A stretch of DNA of 64,000 nucleotides from Strigops habroptila (taxonomy: Eukaryota > Chordata > Aves > Psittaciformes > Psittacidae): contig NC_044297.2 of the NCBI RefSeq assembly GCF_004027225.2, positions 4,980,047 to 5,044,046 of the forward strand, read 5' to 3'. The translations under genes and the position numbers were made by a program. Below the pieces are notes generated by a model. It was not told the origin of the DNA. It was given only the letters and a program-made list of their open reading frames with translations, and searched no databases. Below, piece after piece: positions 1 through 11,600 of this stretch (within the stretch, counting starts at the first letter, position 1; each line of letters begins with the position of its first letter).

Positions 1-528
1 ACCAAAATATATAATTGCTGAATAGACATCACTTGCATGGGGTTGTTTTGTAGAGGTTTTACCGAGACAGCCATAATTAGCCAAGTGGCATCACGATGCT
101 AATAGAGATATTTACTGCTTCAGAGTGGAGTTGCAGCCTTGGGAAGCACTCCAGTGACTTTGTTTTGTTCTGGAAGAAAGTAGCTGGGATTGTTGGATTC
201 CTTCCCCTTTGTGGTGCGGTGGAGGCTGGGGACGGGATGGGGTGGGATGGGATGTGCTCCCCACTGCCTGCCCCTCAGCTGCTGCCTGCTCTGCCTGTGC
301 CACTTCATGGCTTTGCCTTGCCTGTTCCCCACATCCCGGCTTTTGGGATGGAATTGCCTTGATTTAACCCAGCTTGCCAGTGGATGCTGGCCACACAAGG
401 GCCAGGGGAAGGTTGTGCACAGGCAATGCTTTAGTCACCCTTTTAACTGTGCTTTCTCACTAGGAACCAGCCTAGATCCAAGCTGGATCATGTGCTTGCT
501 GGAGATGCTCAGCAGCTGCTGTGGCTTG

Positions 529-733
529 TCATAGAATCATAGAATCATGGAGTGGTTTGGGTTGGAAGGGAGCTTAAAGCTCCTCCAGTTCCAGTGGTAG
601 AGAAACTTTCCACTGGAGCAGGTTGCTCCAAGCCCCTGTGTCCAACCTGGCCTTGAACACTGCCAGGGATGGGGCAGCCACAGCTTCTCTGGGCACCCTG
701 TGCCAGCACCTCAGCACCCTCACAGTGAACTCC
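529..733 (-). mobile_element. CR1: CR1 LINE fragment, 3' end
   Basis: Starts with the tail octamers in reverse (ATAGAATCATAGAATCATGG) followed by the conserved TGGTTTGGGTTGGAAGGGA block and the 3' end of the CR1 coding region. Confidence 0.9.
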
Positions 734-1329
734 CTTGGGTAAAGACCGCATCTTCTCATCCTGCCACCGAGATAGATTGATGCCATCACCTCCAAAACCA
801 CGGCGTGACGGCACCCGGCTGCCATGGGACAGCCTGTGCCGGTGCCGGTGAGGGAAGTGCCTCATTTGAGTTTATATTTGACCCGTGTAGGAAAACACAA
901 AGAAAAAAACCTTTATTTTTTCACTTTCTTCCTGTAAGGCACCACACCCCCAGTTATTGACAGGGTAATTACACACCAGCCAAGGGTTTGTTTAGGAAAG
1001 AAGTGTGATTCAGACTGCCACAGGAGCTGGAAAGGGTTAACAGCCCCAAATTACATCGCTCCCACCGGAGCACCATAAACAGGAAGTTCTCCTGAAAAAA
1101 ACCCTTAGATTTAAAGCTGGTGACTCAGGTTGGCTCCTGCTCCCAGAGCTGCTCCGGAGCCCTGCACCCGGCACGGGCCCAGGCTGTTACCGGTGCCTAA
1201 TTACACCGTTGGTTTGGAAGCAGTGGCCAGGCCGGGAGGGATCGGGGCGGCCGGGTCATGTGGGGCTTGTTTTGTCCGTGGGGATGTTGTGTCCCTGGTC
1301 GCAAGCGCTTTCTCCCCTGGAATCCCAGC

Positions 1330-1540
1330 CTGGTTTGGGTTGGAAGAGCTCATCTCCATCTCCCCTCTGGCAGGTTAAAGCCATTCCCCTTGTCCTGTCC
1401 CTACAGGCCCTTGTCCAAAGCCCCTCTCCAGGTTTCCTGGAGCCCCTTTAGGCACTGGAGCTGCTCTAAGGTCTCCTGTTCAGGAGCCTTCTCTTCTCCA
1501 GGCTGCCCCAGCCCAGCTCTCTCAGCCTGGCTCCAGAGAG
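1330..1540 (-). mobile_element. CR1: CR1 LINE fragment, internally deleted
   Basis: The GGTTTGGGTTGGAAGAG tail block is joined directly to an interior CR1 segment (CATTCCCCTTGTCCTGTCCC), skipping the roughly 200 bp normally between them. Confidence 0.85.
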
Positions 1541-2286
1541 AACACCGGCCTGGGAGTGTATCCAGTGGCCAAGAGCCCTAAAATGCATGTTATTAGCTTA
1601 GGCTTTGGGTAGTAGTGTGAGAGTTTGGACTGGTCCGAGTGGGGGCTCAGCACCATCCCAAGAAGGGGCTGGTGTGGATTTGGGATGCGATGCCGATGCC
1701 ACTGAGCTATAGGCGTGCTCTGGGAAAAGATGCTTGCGTTTCGTTACAAGACCCATTTTGTCTTTAGTTAAAGCACTGTGATGCAGAGAACATCGGGAGG
1801 TTTTGGAGGAGATGCTTTAACTGAGCAGCACCTCTTTAACTTAATTAAACACATTGAAAGCAGCTGCTGAATTCCCAGCTTTTGGTTATCCTGAGAGGTG
1901 AAATAGATGCAGCTATTTTCCGGAGGGCAGCGTGGCTGTAACCCCGGCCCCAGCCACCCCTGCCTGTGTGTGGGGTTTATGCTGAGCACCCTTCACCCTG
2001 GAGCTCTCTTGCGTGGGGAAGCTCATTCAGGTAACCCAGATTTCCTGGGAACCATCCTGAAGGGTTTAAGAACGAAGGAGCTGTTGTGCTGCAGGTGAGC
2101 TGCTCCTCCAGCTGCTCCGGCACGGCACAGGGATCCTGTGGAGCCGCTCACACGCAGCTCCAGACACCCGGGCTGGTGCTTTATTTAATACCCTCTTTCT
2201 AGATATTTACAGGGCTTACTTATTTATTTATTTCCCCTTCTGATTTGTTTTCAAACGTGTTCTTCAGTCAGAATGCTGGAGCATCC

Positions 2287-2344
2287 ATTGCATTCCCAGC
2301 CACTGCATTCCCAGCCATTGCATTTCTAACCACTGCATTTCCAT
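2287..2344. repeat. Short tandem repeat, about 16 bp x 3.5
   Basis: Units of the form CATTGCATTCCCAGCCA, diverging to the right. Confidence 0.6.
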
Positions 2345-2346
2345 CC

Positions 2347-2463
2347 TTTCAAGGCCAGGTCGGACGGGGCTTGGAGCAGCCTGGTCCCTGCCCATGGCAG
2401 GGGTTGGAACTGGATGAGCTTTAAGCTCCCTTCAGCACAAACCAGTCTGGGATTCTATGATTC
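2347..2463 (+). mobile_element. CR1: CR1 LINE fragment, 3' end
   Basis: Runs from TTCAAGGCCAGGT to the tail GGGATTCTATGATT, with a gap in the middle. Confidence 0.85.
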
Positions 2464-2680
2464 ATTTGCCTCCTGGGTGGGGAAAGGGGTTTCAGATGGA
2501 GGTGCTGACCTTAGGGAAGACACTGGCTCTTGGAGCAGGAGCACACTGGAATGAGGTGTTGCTGCCCCAGGCCAAGCCCTGCTCACCCCAAACCCCACCA
2601 CTGCGGATGAGACCCACAGGGCTGGGCTGTTTGCAACCAGCAGCACTTGCTTTATCCATTCCCTCTTCTCTCTTTTCCAG

Positions 2681-5600
2681 GATACCGTTCAAGATCGGGC
2701 AGCCCAAGAAACAGATTGTACCCAAGACAGTGAGTAAACCAGTTCCCCCTTTTTAGCTCCAGCCTTTGATCATGTGGCTGATGAGTCAAGGCAGCACTTT
2801 GACTCGTCCCATTTCGCAGCGTGTCGTGGGAGGGAGCTGGGAGCAGCAGAACCTGTTGCTGCGTGTGACCAGCGCTCGGCTCCTCGTGCGGGGAGTGAGG
2901 GGGAGCCCGACCAGGGGGAACATTTTACTTTGGGAGCTGTTTCTTTTTGATGTATTTCTTATTTTTTGGGCAGGGGGGGGATGAGGGGAAGAGCTCTTCT
3001 GGTCTGGCACCGTTTTCCTTGGAGATGGCTGAACGGGCTTCCTTCCTTCCTTCCTTCTTGCAGCAATGGCTTGTTTGTTCATCCTTTCTGAGCAGATGGA
3101 GGAGGAGGAGTGGTTCAGATCGCTGAATATAACTGTTTCCAAAGAAAGGCTCATAAGCTGAGATGCTCAGTGCTCGGGCGTGAATTAATTTGTGCTGCAC
3201 AGCATTTGCTTTAAAAGCAAATGAAAACCGCATTTTGTATTCTCGTGGATTTGAGGCTCCCAGCCCAAGTGCTGTTGCTTGCAGCTGGCTGGGGGTATTT
3301 TCCCTTCTTAAGCAGATTGTCTTTGCATTTGTCCCATGTAAAATAAAAGCTGTGGGACCTCATGGCAGCTCTCCCTGAAAACTAACCTGCATTCCTGCTC
3401 TGAAAGAAGTGCCCTGACAGTGAGCATCTTGTCTTCGTAACGGTGTTGGTGACCTAATCCCTCGAACAGACTAACATCCCTGATCCTTCCTCTCCGGGCC
3501 ACTCATCGCGGCTAATTCCCTCGGGACACGTGGGCACTCGTGTTTATGGGGCAGTTTCTCCTCAGGACATGACATCTTCCCCTGGAGGCACAGGCCTGAT
3601 CCTGCCACTCCCTCGACACCTCACTTGTCGTGGTGTGTTTTGTCGGGTGCTGTAGAGCAGCGATTCTGCAGCAGCTCCAAACTGTCCGTGTAAAACCCGG
3701 GCCAGGCAGGTGCTGGAGGCAGGCACTGATGACATTCCTCAGTGGTTTTTGCATCTGTTCAGCTGCCCTTTTCCAGGAGCTGGCGATGGTGCTGCTCTAT
3801 GTTGTCCCCTGGCCTCAGGTCTTTACACCCATTCCAGTTCCTTTCAGGGGCCTCCTCGCTGCCTTCCTCCCGGAGATTTTGCCTCTCGTCTTCATTCCAA
3901 CACCAGTTTCCTTCCAGGCTGTTGCAAGAACCAACTGCTCTGGGTGTCTTGGACATCTCCATCCCACCCGTTCTCACATCCAGGTTGACTATTTTTCTGT
4001 CTTGCCAGCGTTTGCTGATTTCCCTCTGCTCCTGCTGCATTTGCTGCTGCAAAAGGTTTGTGTGAGGGACTTGGTCTCCCCTGTGCTCTGTTGCTGCTGA
4101 AATCAGCTGTCCCTGAGCTGCAGCAGGAGCTTGGGCTCTCTGCACATGAATGGTGGCACCTTTGAGAGCTGCTGGGATGTGCTGTTCTGAGGCTGTTGGC
4201 AGGCACTGCTTATAGATACAGATATATGTGGGGGGGGGTTAAATAGAACAGCTCAGAATATCCAGGAGGCAGAGGTTCATTCAGCAGTGCGAGTGCTTCC
4301 AGGCCTTTTCTCCTTCCTGCTTTCCTTCCTGCCTGCTTCCCTTCCTCCCTCTCTTCTTCCCTACTTCCCTGCTTCTCTTCCTGTCTCCTTTCTTTCCTCC
4401 CTCTTTCCTTCCCTCCTTTCCCTCCTTCCCTCCTTTCCCTCCTTCCTTCCTTTCCCCTCTTCCTCCGCTCCCCCAAGAACAAGTTTTTCTCTCAGCGACT
4501 CGGTGGCTCAGAGTTTGATGCTCACTTTAAAGAGGTTCCACTTGCCGTGTGTTGACACTCTCCAGGCAGCAGATAATGTGGAAAGCAGAAGGCAGGAAGC
4601 CCAGAGCTTTGCAGCCTCACAGCGAGCGTCAAGTGCAGCTCTTCAAAGAACAAACGTCAGGAAACCGCCAATATCCCCTGGGAGCGAGGCTCAGTCGTGG
4701 GGTGGGAGCCATGGGGCTGCTTTGTAGCTGGAGTGAGCTCGAGACCCCCAACTTTACCTCCCAGTTGCAGGCTGAGACGCTCCATCTGTGCGGGCTTTTG
4801 GGAGCGGTGGCAGCAGCCAAGGCCTGTGATATTCCAGATGTTGGGCTCGGGAGGCTGCTGCAGGAAGTGGGAAGGTGTGGCATCTCCAGGGCTGCAGCCC
4901 AAGCCCTTCCGAAGGGAAGTGGTTGCGGGTAGAGGATCTCCCACTCGCAGAGATTGGACCACAAAAGAGAAGGGAGGAGGGAAAAAGAAGGCATTTGTTA
5001 GGCTCTAACTGATTTGGCTCTCCATGGGGCATGGAACGGGAGGGCAGGAGAGGGGCTTTGCTCACCAGCGAGCCTTTTTTCTCCTGTTGATGAAACGATG
5101 CTGGGGCTGGTGTCAACTCCAGACCAGCACTAGTACTGAAAAGCAATTTGCCTGGGCTGCAGAGGGAATTAGTCATGACTCCCTGTGCCCACTCGCTTCT
5201 GATCCTTTGGAGAAGGGCACGGTGTCAGCCACCGTTTAGCTCTGCAGCTAGAAGGAAACCCCCATAGAAAATAGTGGCTGGTGAACTGAAGTGATCTCCC
5301 CCCCCGCCCCAGCCATGCCTCTGCTTTGTGTCCACCTTAACCTGGGCAAATCCGATTCCAGACAGCATAATCTCTCCCCTCCTCATCCCTGAAAAGAGCA
5401 GCTGTCACCGGGGCTTGCGGAGAGGCCAGGAGCCGGGTGGGAGCGTCCAGTGCTCAGGGAGGACCTGCTGTCAGCACAGCCCCGGAGCACGCAGCACCAC
5501 AGCCCCATTAAACTGATGCCCAGTGATAGGAGTTAAACCTGTTAGAATTCTGCCATTCTACACAGTGGTTATTGCTCAGACCCGGCGCAGCGATGGAGCC

Positions 5601-8600
5601 TCTTACAGCACAGATGTTCTTCTCTCCCCCAGGACAACTTCAGCCCAAGCACAGGTTACGTTGGAGCCGGAGCCGTGGTTGTGTTCCATGCGCTGTCGGA
5701 GCTGCAGCTCGCTGAAGTTCAGCTGTGTCCCCCGGGGTTGTACCCTGCTCCTCACCAGGGCTGGGCTTTATCCAAACAGGCAGGGAGAGCGGCCGTGCAT
5801 CCCTATGGGGCACGGAGCCATGGTCGGGAAAGACAGCAGCTCTTGGGATGGGGCAGCCCCTTCCCATCACCCGGGTTCTGCTCCTTCCTCCCTGCCCCTG
5901 GCCTGGCTGACTCAGATGGCTCGCCCTCCTCCTCCTCGCTGGCTAACCTTGGGTGAGTCAGCTTGGCAGGGAGCAGAGACCTGAGCTGGGAGCCCGCGCG
6001 CCTGCCAAGCCTCCCTGCCTTGACTCATCCCAGCAGCTCTGCCTTCCCCAGGGATGTCGGATGGAGGAGCTCCATGAGCAGGAGGATTCCGGCCGTCAGC
6101 GCCTTTCCATTGGGCTCCACCAGCGAGCTGGAATGCCCAAAATAACGGAGGAAATGTCGCAGGAACGGTGGGGTGAAGTCAAGTGAGGCCGCTTACAACA
6201 CTTTTACTCACTTTTACCCTCTTCCCTCCATTTTCAGTGGGACATAACCAGTCTCTGTGGATCGGAGGTGTGTCCTCCTTCCCTCTTATCGTGCCTTTCC
6301 TGAAAGCTTACTTGCTAGGTGAGGATTTGGATTGCTGGCTGAGTGCTGAAGCCTATGAAGTCCCAGCTTCACCCTCACTTTGCAGCATTCCTTTGGCTCA
6401 GGTCTCTGCTGCTGGATGCAGAACAAATATTCCCCCACATTACTTGCCTTCAATCTCCTCTTGCTTGATGGAGTGGCAAAGGTCAGCAGGAGTTCCAGGT
6501 TAGAGCAGAATTTCTGGCCTAATTATATGGGTTTCTCTGTTTCGGAGAGGAGGGAGGAGGAATAATATGCTTTCCTCTTCCTCCCAAGACCCACAAATAG
6601 GCTGGGACCACTGGAACATGTAGAAATCCACTAGTTCTCCTCCTCCAGGAACAGAAATTAACCTCAGGGGAATAAGAAGGTTCATCACAGTCCCTTATTT
6701 CCATCTCTTTGTAGTATCGGCTTTGGTCTTGCTTCGTTGCCTTGTAACCATGGTGTCGATTATGATATTGCCCTTAAAGCAGGAGGGATGTTACTGGAGG
6801 TGGAAGGCCTGGTGTTTGCAAACAGAAATAACTGGGTGAAAAAGAAGAACATGGGTCGATTTCAATACTTTTAAGAACTCCTCGTTCTTTATGTAGATGT
6901 AAATAAAGCCCCAGGGACGAGCACTCCTGCATCACCCAGCCCCAACGCCTCGGAGCAAAAACCTTCCGTCCAGCACCACGGTTTGATTTGGAGTTTTCAG
7001 AAAGAGGCAGCAGAAAGTGAGATTATTTTAATATTACGGAAACTTCCCTCCAGGATATTGTAATTTTCTTGCCTGTACTTCTTGTTCTCGTTACTTTTAA
7101 CGTGATAATCTTCTCCATAGCCTTTTGCTGTCAGTGTCGGGTACGTGTGGCTATTGCTGATAGCTGCTGGGAGCAGAATTACTGTGTGCTCTGCAAAATG
7201 TACTTGTCTTGCTCTCAGCTTGTCCTCCTTGTACGCCTCGGATCTGCTGGGTGCTGCTGCCTGTAAAGCAGCACAGTAGGAGCACGAGAGAGCAGGTTTT
7301 AGCTGTCTAGTGCACGGGGGGCCCTGCTCCTCGCTGCTTGTGTGGTGTAGCCGGGCTCTGGCGGTGCAGACGGGAGCAGTGATGACTGGGGAGGGCTGCC
7401 CCAGCCCGCAGACTGTGATGGCTGGTAACCAGTTGCTACTGTGGGCGTGAAAGAGAAGAGCAATCCTCGGGCAGCTGTCTCTGCATAGATGGCACTGGAG
7501 ATGGGAGGCAGGCCGGGCAGCTGAAGCGGCGCCTTCTTCACCTCCGTCGGATGGAGAGCGCACGCGGGCAGACGGGGTTGGGTGTTCTGGGGGATGCTTG
7601 GGATGGTTTTGGTTGAAGGGACCTTAAAGCTCATCCAGTTCCAGCCGCCTGCCACGGGCAGGGACACCTTCCACTAGAGCAGGTTGCTCCAAGCCCCATC
7701 CTGCTGGCCTAGAACACTGCCAGGAATGGGGCATCACCAGAGGGTCACAGGAGGAGGAAGTTTTGCCTTCCTTCCATTAGGCAACAATGCTTTTTGCTCA
7801 TCCCTACACATTGCATGGCCATGGGGGCATCTAGCAGCACAAAGGAAGGGGCAGAGACTCAAGAGTCTTCACACGTAGCTTAATTTCATGGCCAAACCCT
7901 TTAGATCTTGGAGGAAGTGATGGCTGAGCAGACACCGTGGAGAGGGCTGGAGCTCTGTGCCACCAGCCTTCAAAGGACAGATTGTTGCGCCGTCCCCGGC
8001 CCTCTGTGGTTTGCAGCCAGAACAATTCACACATCAGGCATATAAATAGAGCGCAATAGTCCCTGGATAGTTTAGGAGCCGGAAGAGCCATGGCAATGGC
8101 GGGTGGGTTTACTACGTGCTGGTTACCTGAGCTCCAGGCACCAGCTGCTGCGGATTCTGCACCAGGCGCCCGGCGTGTGAGCTGCCCCCACACCGCCCGG
8201 GCCCGTCCTCCACCAGCACCATTTTTAGCATCACAACAGGGAGCTGGAGCCCGGTGGAGGCTTTGCATCGCCAGGGAAGAGCCAGCGTGCATCCCCCGGA
8301 TGGTGGGAGCTGACGGTGGGGACAGCTGGCCTCAGGGATGGGGCTGGAACGCCGCAACGGGCACCGGCAGCTTCACATTGCGCCGGCGTGTCGCTGGGAG
8401 GCTCAGGGGTACCTGAGAGCACAGGCCAAAGGGGTGCTTAGAAAAGGAGGCGTTGGGGAAACTGGGGTTACTGGGCTCCATCTTAAACCACTGAGTCTTT
8501 TAATAGCAGTTTTGATTGAAAAGCAGAGTCCCTTTGCAGCGTTCTGCTTTCACGTGGCGCTGTTACATCAAGCCTGGGTTTGAAATCCCGAGGACAGCCT

Positions 8601-11600
8601 GAAGATTTGGAACAAACCTTTGGATCCTTCTCGTCCTGGCTGCTTGCAACACTTAGCGTTTCCTTAATAGCACGGGAGCTTGACAACACAAGTGAACCCA
8701 GTTTTGATCCCATGACAACAAAAGCGCATGTATATATTTACTCTTGGCTGGTCAATTGAAATCCATTTGCTTATTTGGTTGACGAGGTGTGGAATGAATG
8801 TTTAAGTGTGTGTTAAAACAGTCAGCATGGAAGGAAAGTTCCTTAAAATATCTTGTATCACTGGAGATGTGCTGCCAGATAGCAAGTAGGAGGAAGCAGT
8901 CATTGATGTAGCATCGGGAGGAGGCTGCTCTTTAGCTCGGTGCTCTTCGCCAGCACAGGTTCCTCCTCCCTTTGCAAGGTGTTGCAGACACTTGGGCTGC
9001 TCCACCTGAAGTGGTTCATCAGAGGGAGCTATTGCAGGAATAAGGAGCGTGTGGAGAGGGCAAATAATGCGGAGGGTGGAGGGCTTGGGGGTGGTTTGGG
9101 GGTTTGGGAGGAGAAAAGCCAGCCCATGGAGGCTGGGGAAGGGCAGAGCGGCTGGGCTGGGGTCTGGCAGACCCACCTCAGAGGTCCTTTGCAGGGTGCT
9201 GCTGGAGGACAAGTGGGTCCTCACAGCTTCGGGGCTGAGGGAAGGGGAAGCGGGCTTGTCCCCCGCCAGCACCGCCGGAGCTGTGGGCGCCCGTGGCAGC
9301 GCGCGCCGAGTTGTGATCTCTCTGCTTTTAAGGCATTCCCATTTACTCTGTCAGCTTCCAATTCATGTGCTGGAGCGCGTCCTTGGAATGAGCTGACGCA
9401 GTTGGTGGCAGTGTCTTTTGCTCTGAGAGAGTCTGGAGGGAAAAAAAGCCACCCAAGACTTCATTTCTGAAGCGTAACTCCCATCGGAGCTGCAGCTTCC
9501 CGGGGTTCACGTGGGCATTTCCTCGGGCCAGGTTTCCAGCACGGGTAGTTTCCACTCCAGTGCAGAATTTGAGCTGATTTCCATCTCTTCTTTCCGCAGG
9601 TGGAGAGAGACTTTGAAAGGGAATATGGCAAGCTCCAGCAGTAAGTATCAACCACACTGGTAGAACAGGAACCGTCGCATACTTCTCTTGTGCCCTCTTA
9701 TTGCATCCTCCCAGGGGATTTTGGCCAGTTACGCTCTTCCCAGCAAATCACTCCCTGCCCTGTCAGCTCTGATTCTTCAGAGTTTCTCCTGTGGCTCCTG
9801 TGTTCAAAGTGTCCTAAGAAGTACTTGCAGCGGGGCTGAGGTTTGCACATTATGGCAGCTCTAAAGGAAAGAGTGTAAAATTGCCAGAAAACTGAGGGGT
9901 CACCAAACAGCTCAACACCTCTGAGGACCAGTATTGGTGTTACCATCCTGGCTGTGTCACACACGCTCGCAGTTATCATCTGGAAGCATTTGGCTTCTCC
10001 ATTTGTGGTAAGTGTGAGGACTTCAGAAAATATGTGCCTTTGAGTAAGAGATCCCCAACTTGAAAAGGTTGAAAAGCATCTGAAAACAAGCCGAAAAGGT
10101 TGAGCAGCACTGAACTGCACAGAGCCTCGCCTGGATATTTTTAACTCACAACAGAAGCCAGCATATCCAACCCGTAAATGATTTGTTGCACGTATGATGC
10201 GCTTCGGTTTCTTTCTTTCCAAGATTCACTTTGCCTTCTTCTCCCATCTTTCAGATTGGAAGATCAGACCAAAAAACTTCAGAAGGATATGAAGAAAAGC
10301 ACAGATGCAGACTTGGGTATGTGACTGTAGGATACATAGACTGTGAACTTGGCCACAAAGAGATGAAGTGACTTTCTCAAGATCACATGAGTAATCTGTG
10401 ACAAGTCTGGAAAACAAATCTAGATCTCAGTCCCACTCAGTTTGCTTAGTTACAAGGCCATCTGCATGAGCAGCATCTCAAGCAAGGGAACAGAAAGTAT
10501 GGTATGGGCTTGGTCCCTGTCTCCTGAGCTGCAGCTTGCTGGGTGGCCTTGGACGAGTCACTTTGCTTCTCTTTGCCTCAGTTTCTGCAACTGCAAAACT
10601 AGGAGTAATTATTCCAGTTCTCGTGTCAGCCCGGCAGGAGCAGCCTCCAGCTGAGCCTGTTGTGTCTGTGTATTCACCTGCTTCAGTCGAGAGCATGTTG
10701 TGCTGTCTGAAGCCAAAGGAAGGTGGGGTGAGGCGCTGGGGGGTCTGCAGGGCACCACGTAGGCATCACTGTGTGTGTCTCACGTGTGAACTGCTGCCCC
10801 GGCAGCTCTCATTCAGGAATAACCCTGCTCTTCCCCTGCTGGCTGCCTGCTTTGGCTTGACCTGGTGGCAGTGGGCGATGTAGGAAGCAATAAACAAGTT
10901 ATCTCTGCATGTACCACACCGCAGCAGCCTGCGTAGGAAACCGGTGGGACCACACCACGTGGCGCAGGCTTTAAATGACGATGGGAGAGAGGAGACGGAG
11001 CGATGTGGCGCAGGGAGAAGTGGATCTGGTGGGTGCTGGTTGTTGCACCGGGCAGGGCAGCGTGCAGAAACACGCAGCAAAGAGCTGCTTTGAACACAGA
11101 TGGCTTTTCTCTGCGTGTGGTTTGGAGGAGTCCCTCTTTGCACCCACAGCTCCAGAGCCAAGGCAGATGCACCAGCGCAAACAGGGGTGGGCTGCCCTGG
11201 CCCAGCGCTCATCCTGGGGGCATTTGGCTCACGGGGAATAACGGGAGTGGGAAGGAGCCCCAGCGAGAGGGGTGGCAAATCTGGGGCTTCCCATGATGCA
11301 GGCTCTCACCTGTGTGTATGTGCTCGGATATTGCCAGACATCAGCATGGATCCAGGCTCTTGCCCACGCTCTCCCACCCATCCCAGCACAACGTCTGTGC
11401 TCTCAGGGGGAGAGTGGTGGGAAAGGCGCCGGGAACGGCACCGCCCGGACTCTTTTCCAGGGTGAAAACTGCCCTTTCTGGGGACTCTGGTCATTGTCAG
11501 GGATCCGTGGTAAGTTTTTCCTTGTGAAGGATTCCCCTCCCCTCCCTTGCAGTGGGCGTTGTTTATATGGAGCATTTCAAGTCCCAGAGGAGCTGTGGGA

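Larger units (their letters stand above)
1..2680 (+). other. BIN3: BIN3 intron 1 (right part)
   Basis: No coding exon recognised. It holds three CR1 fragments (529, 1330, 2347), a short tandem of GCATTCCCAGCCA-like units at 2287-2344, and A/T-rich unique sequence. It ends in a pyrimidine-rich acceptor at 2679-2680. Confidence 0.7.
2730..9599 (+). other. BIN3: BIN3 intron 2
   Basis: About 6.9 kb without a recognisable exon. It contains a CT-rich microsatellite (4307-4466) and one CR1 fragment (7600-7735). Open frames here are short and resemble no protein. Confidence 0.7.
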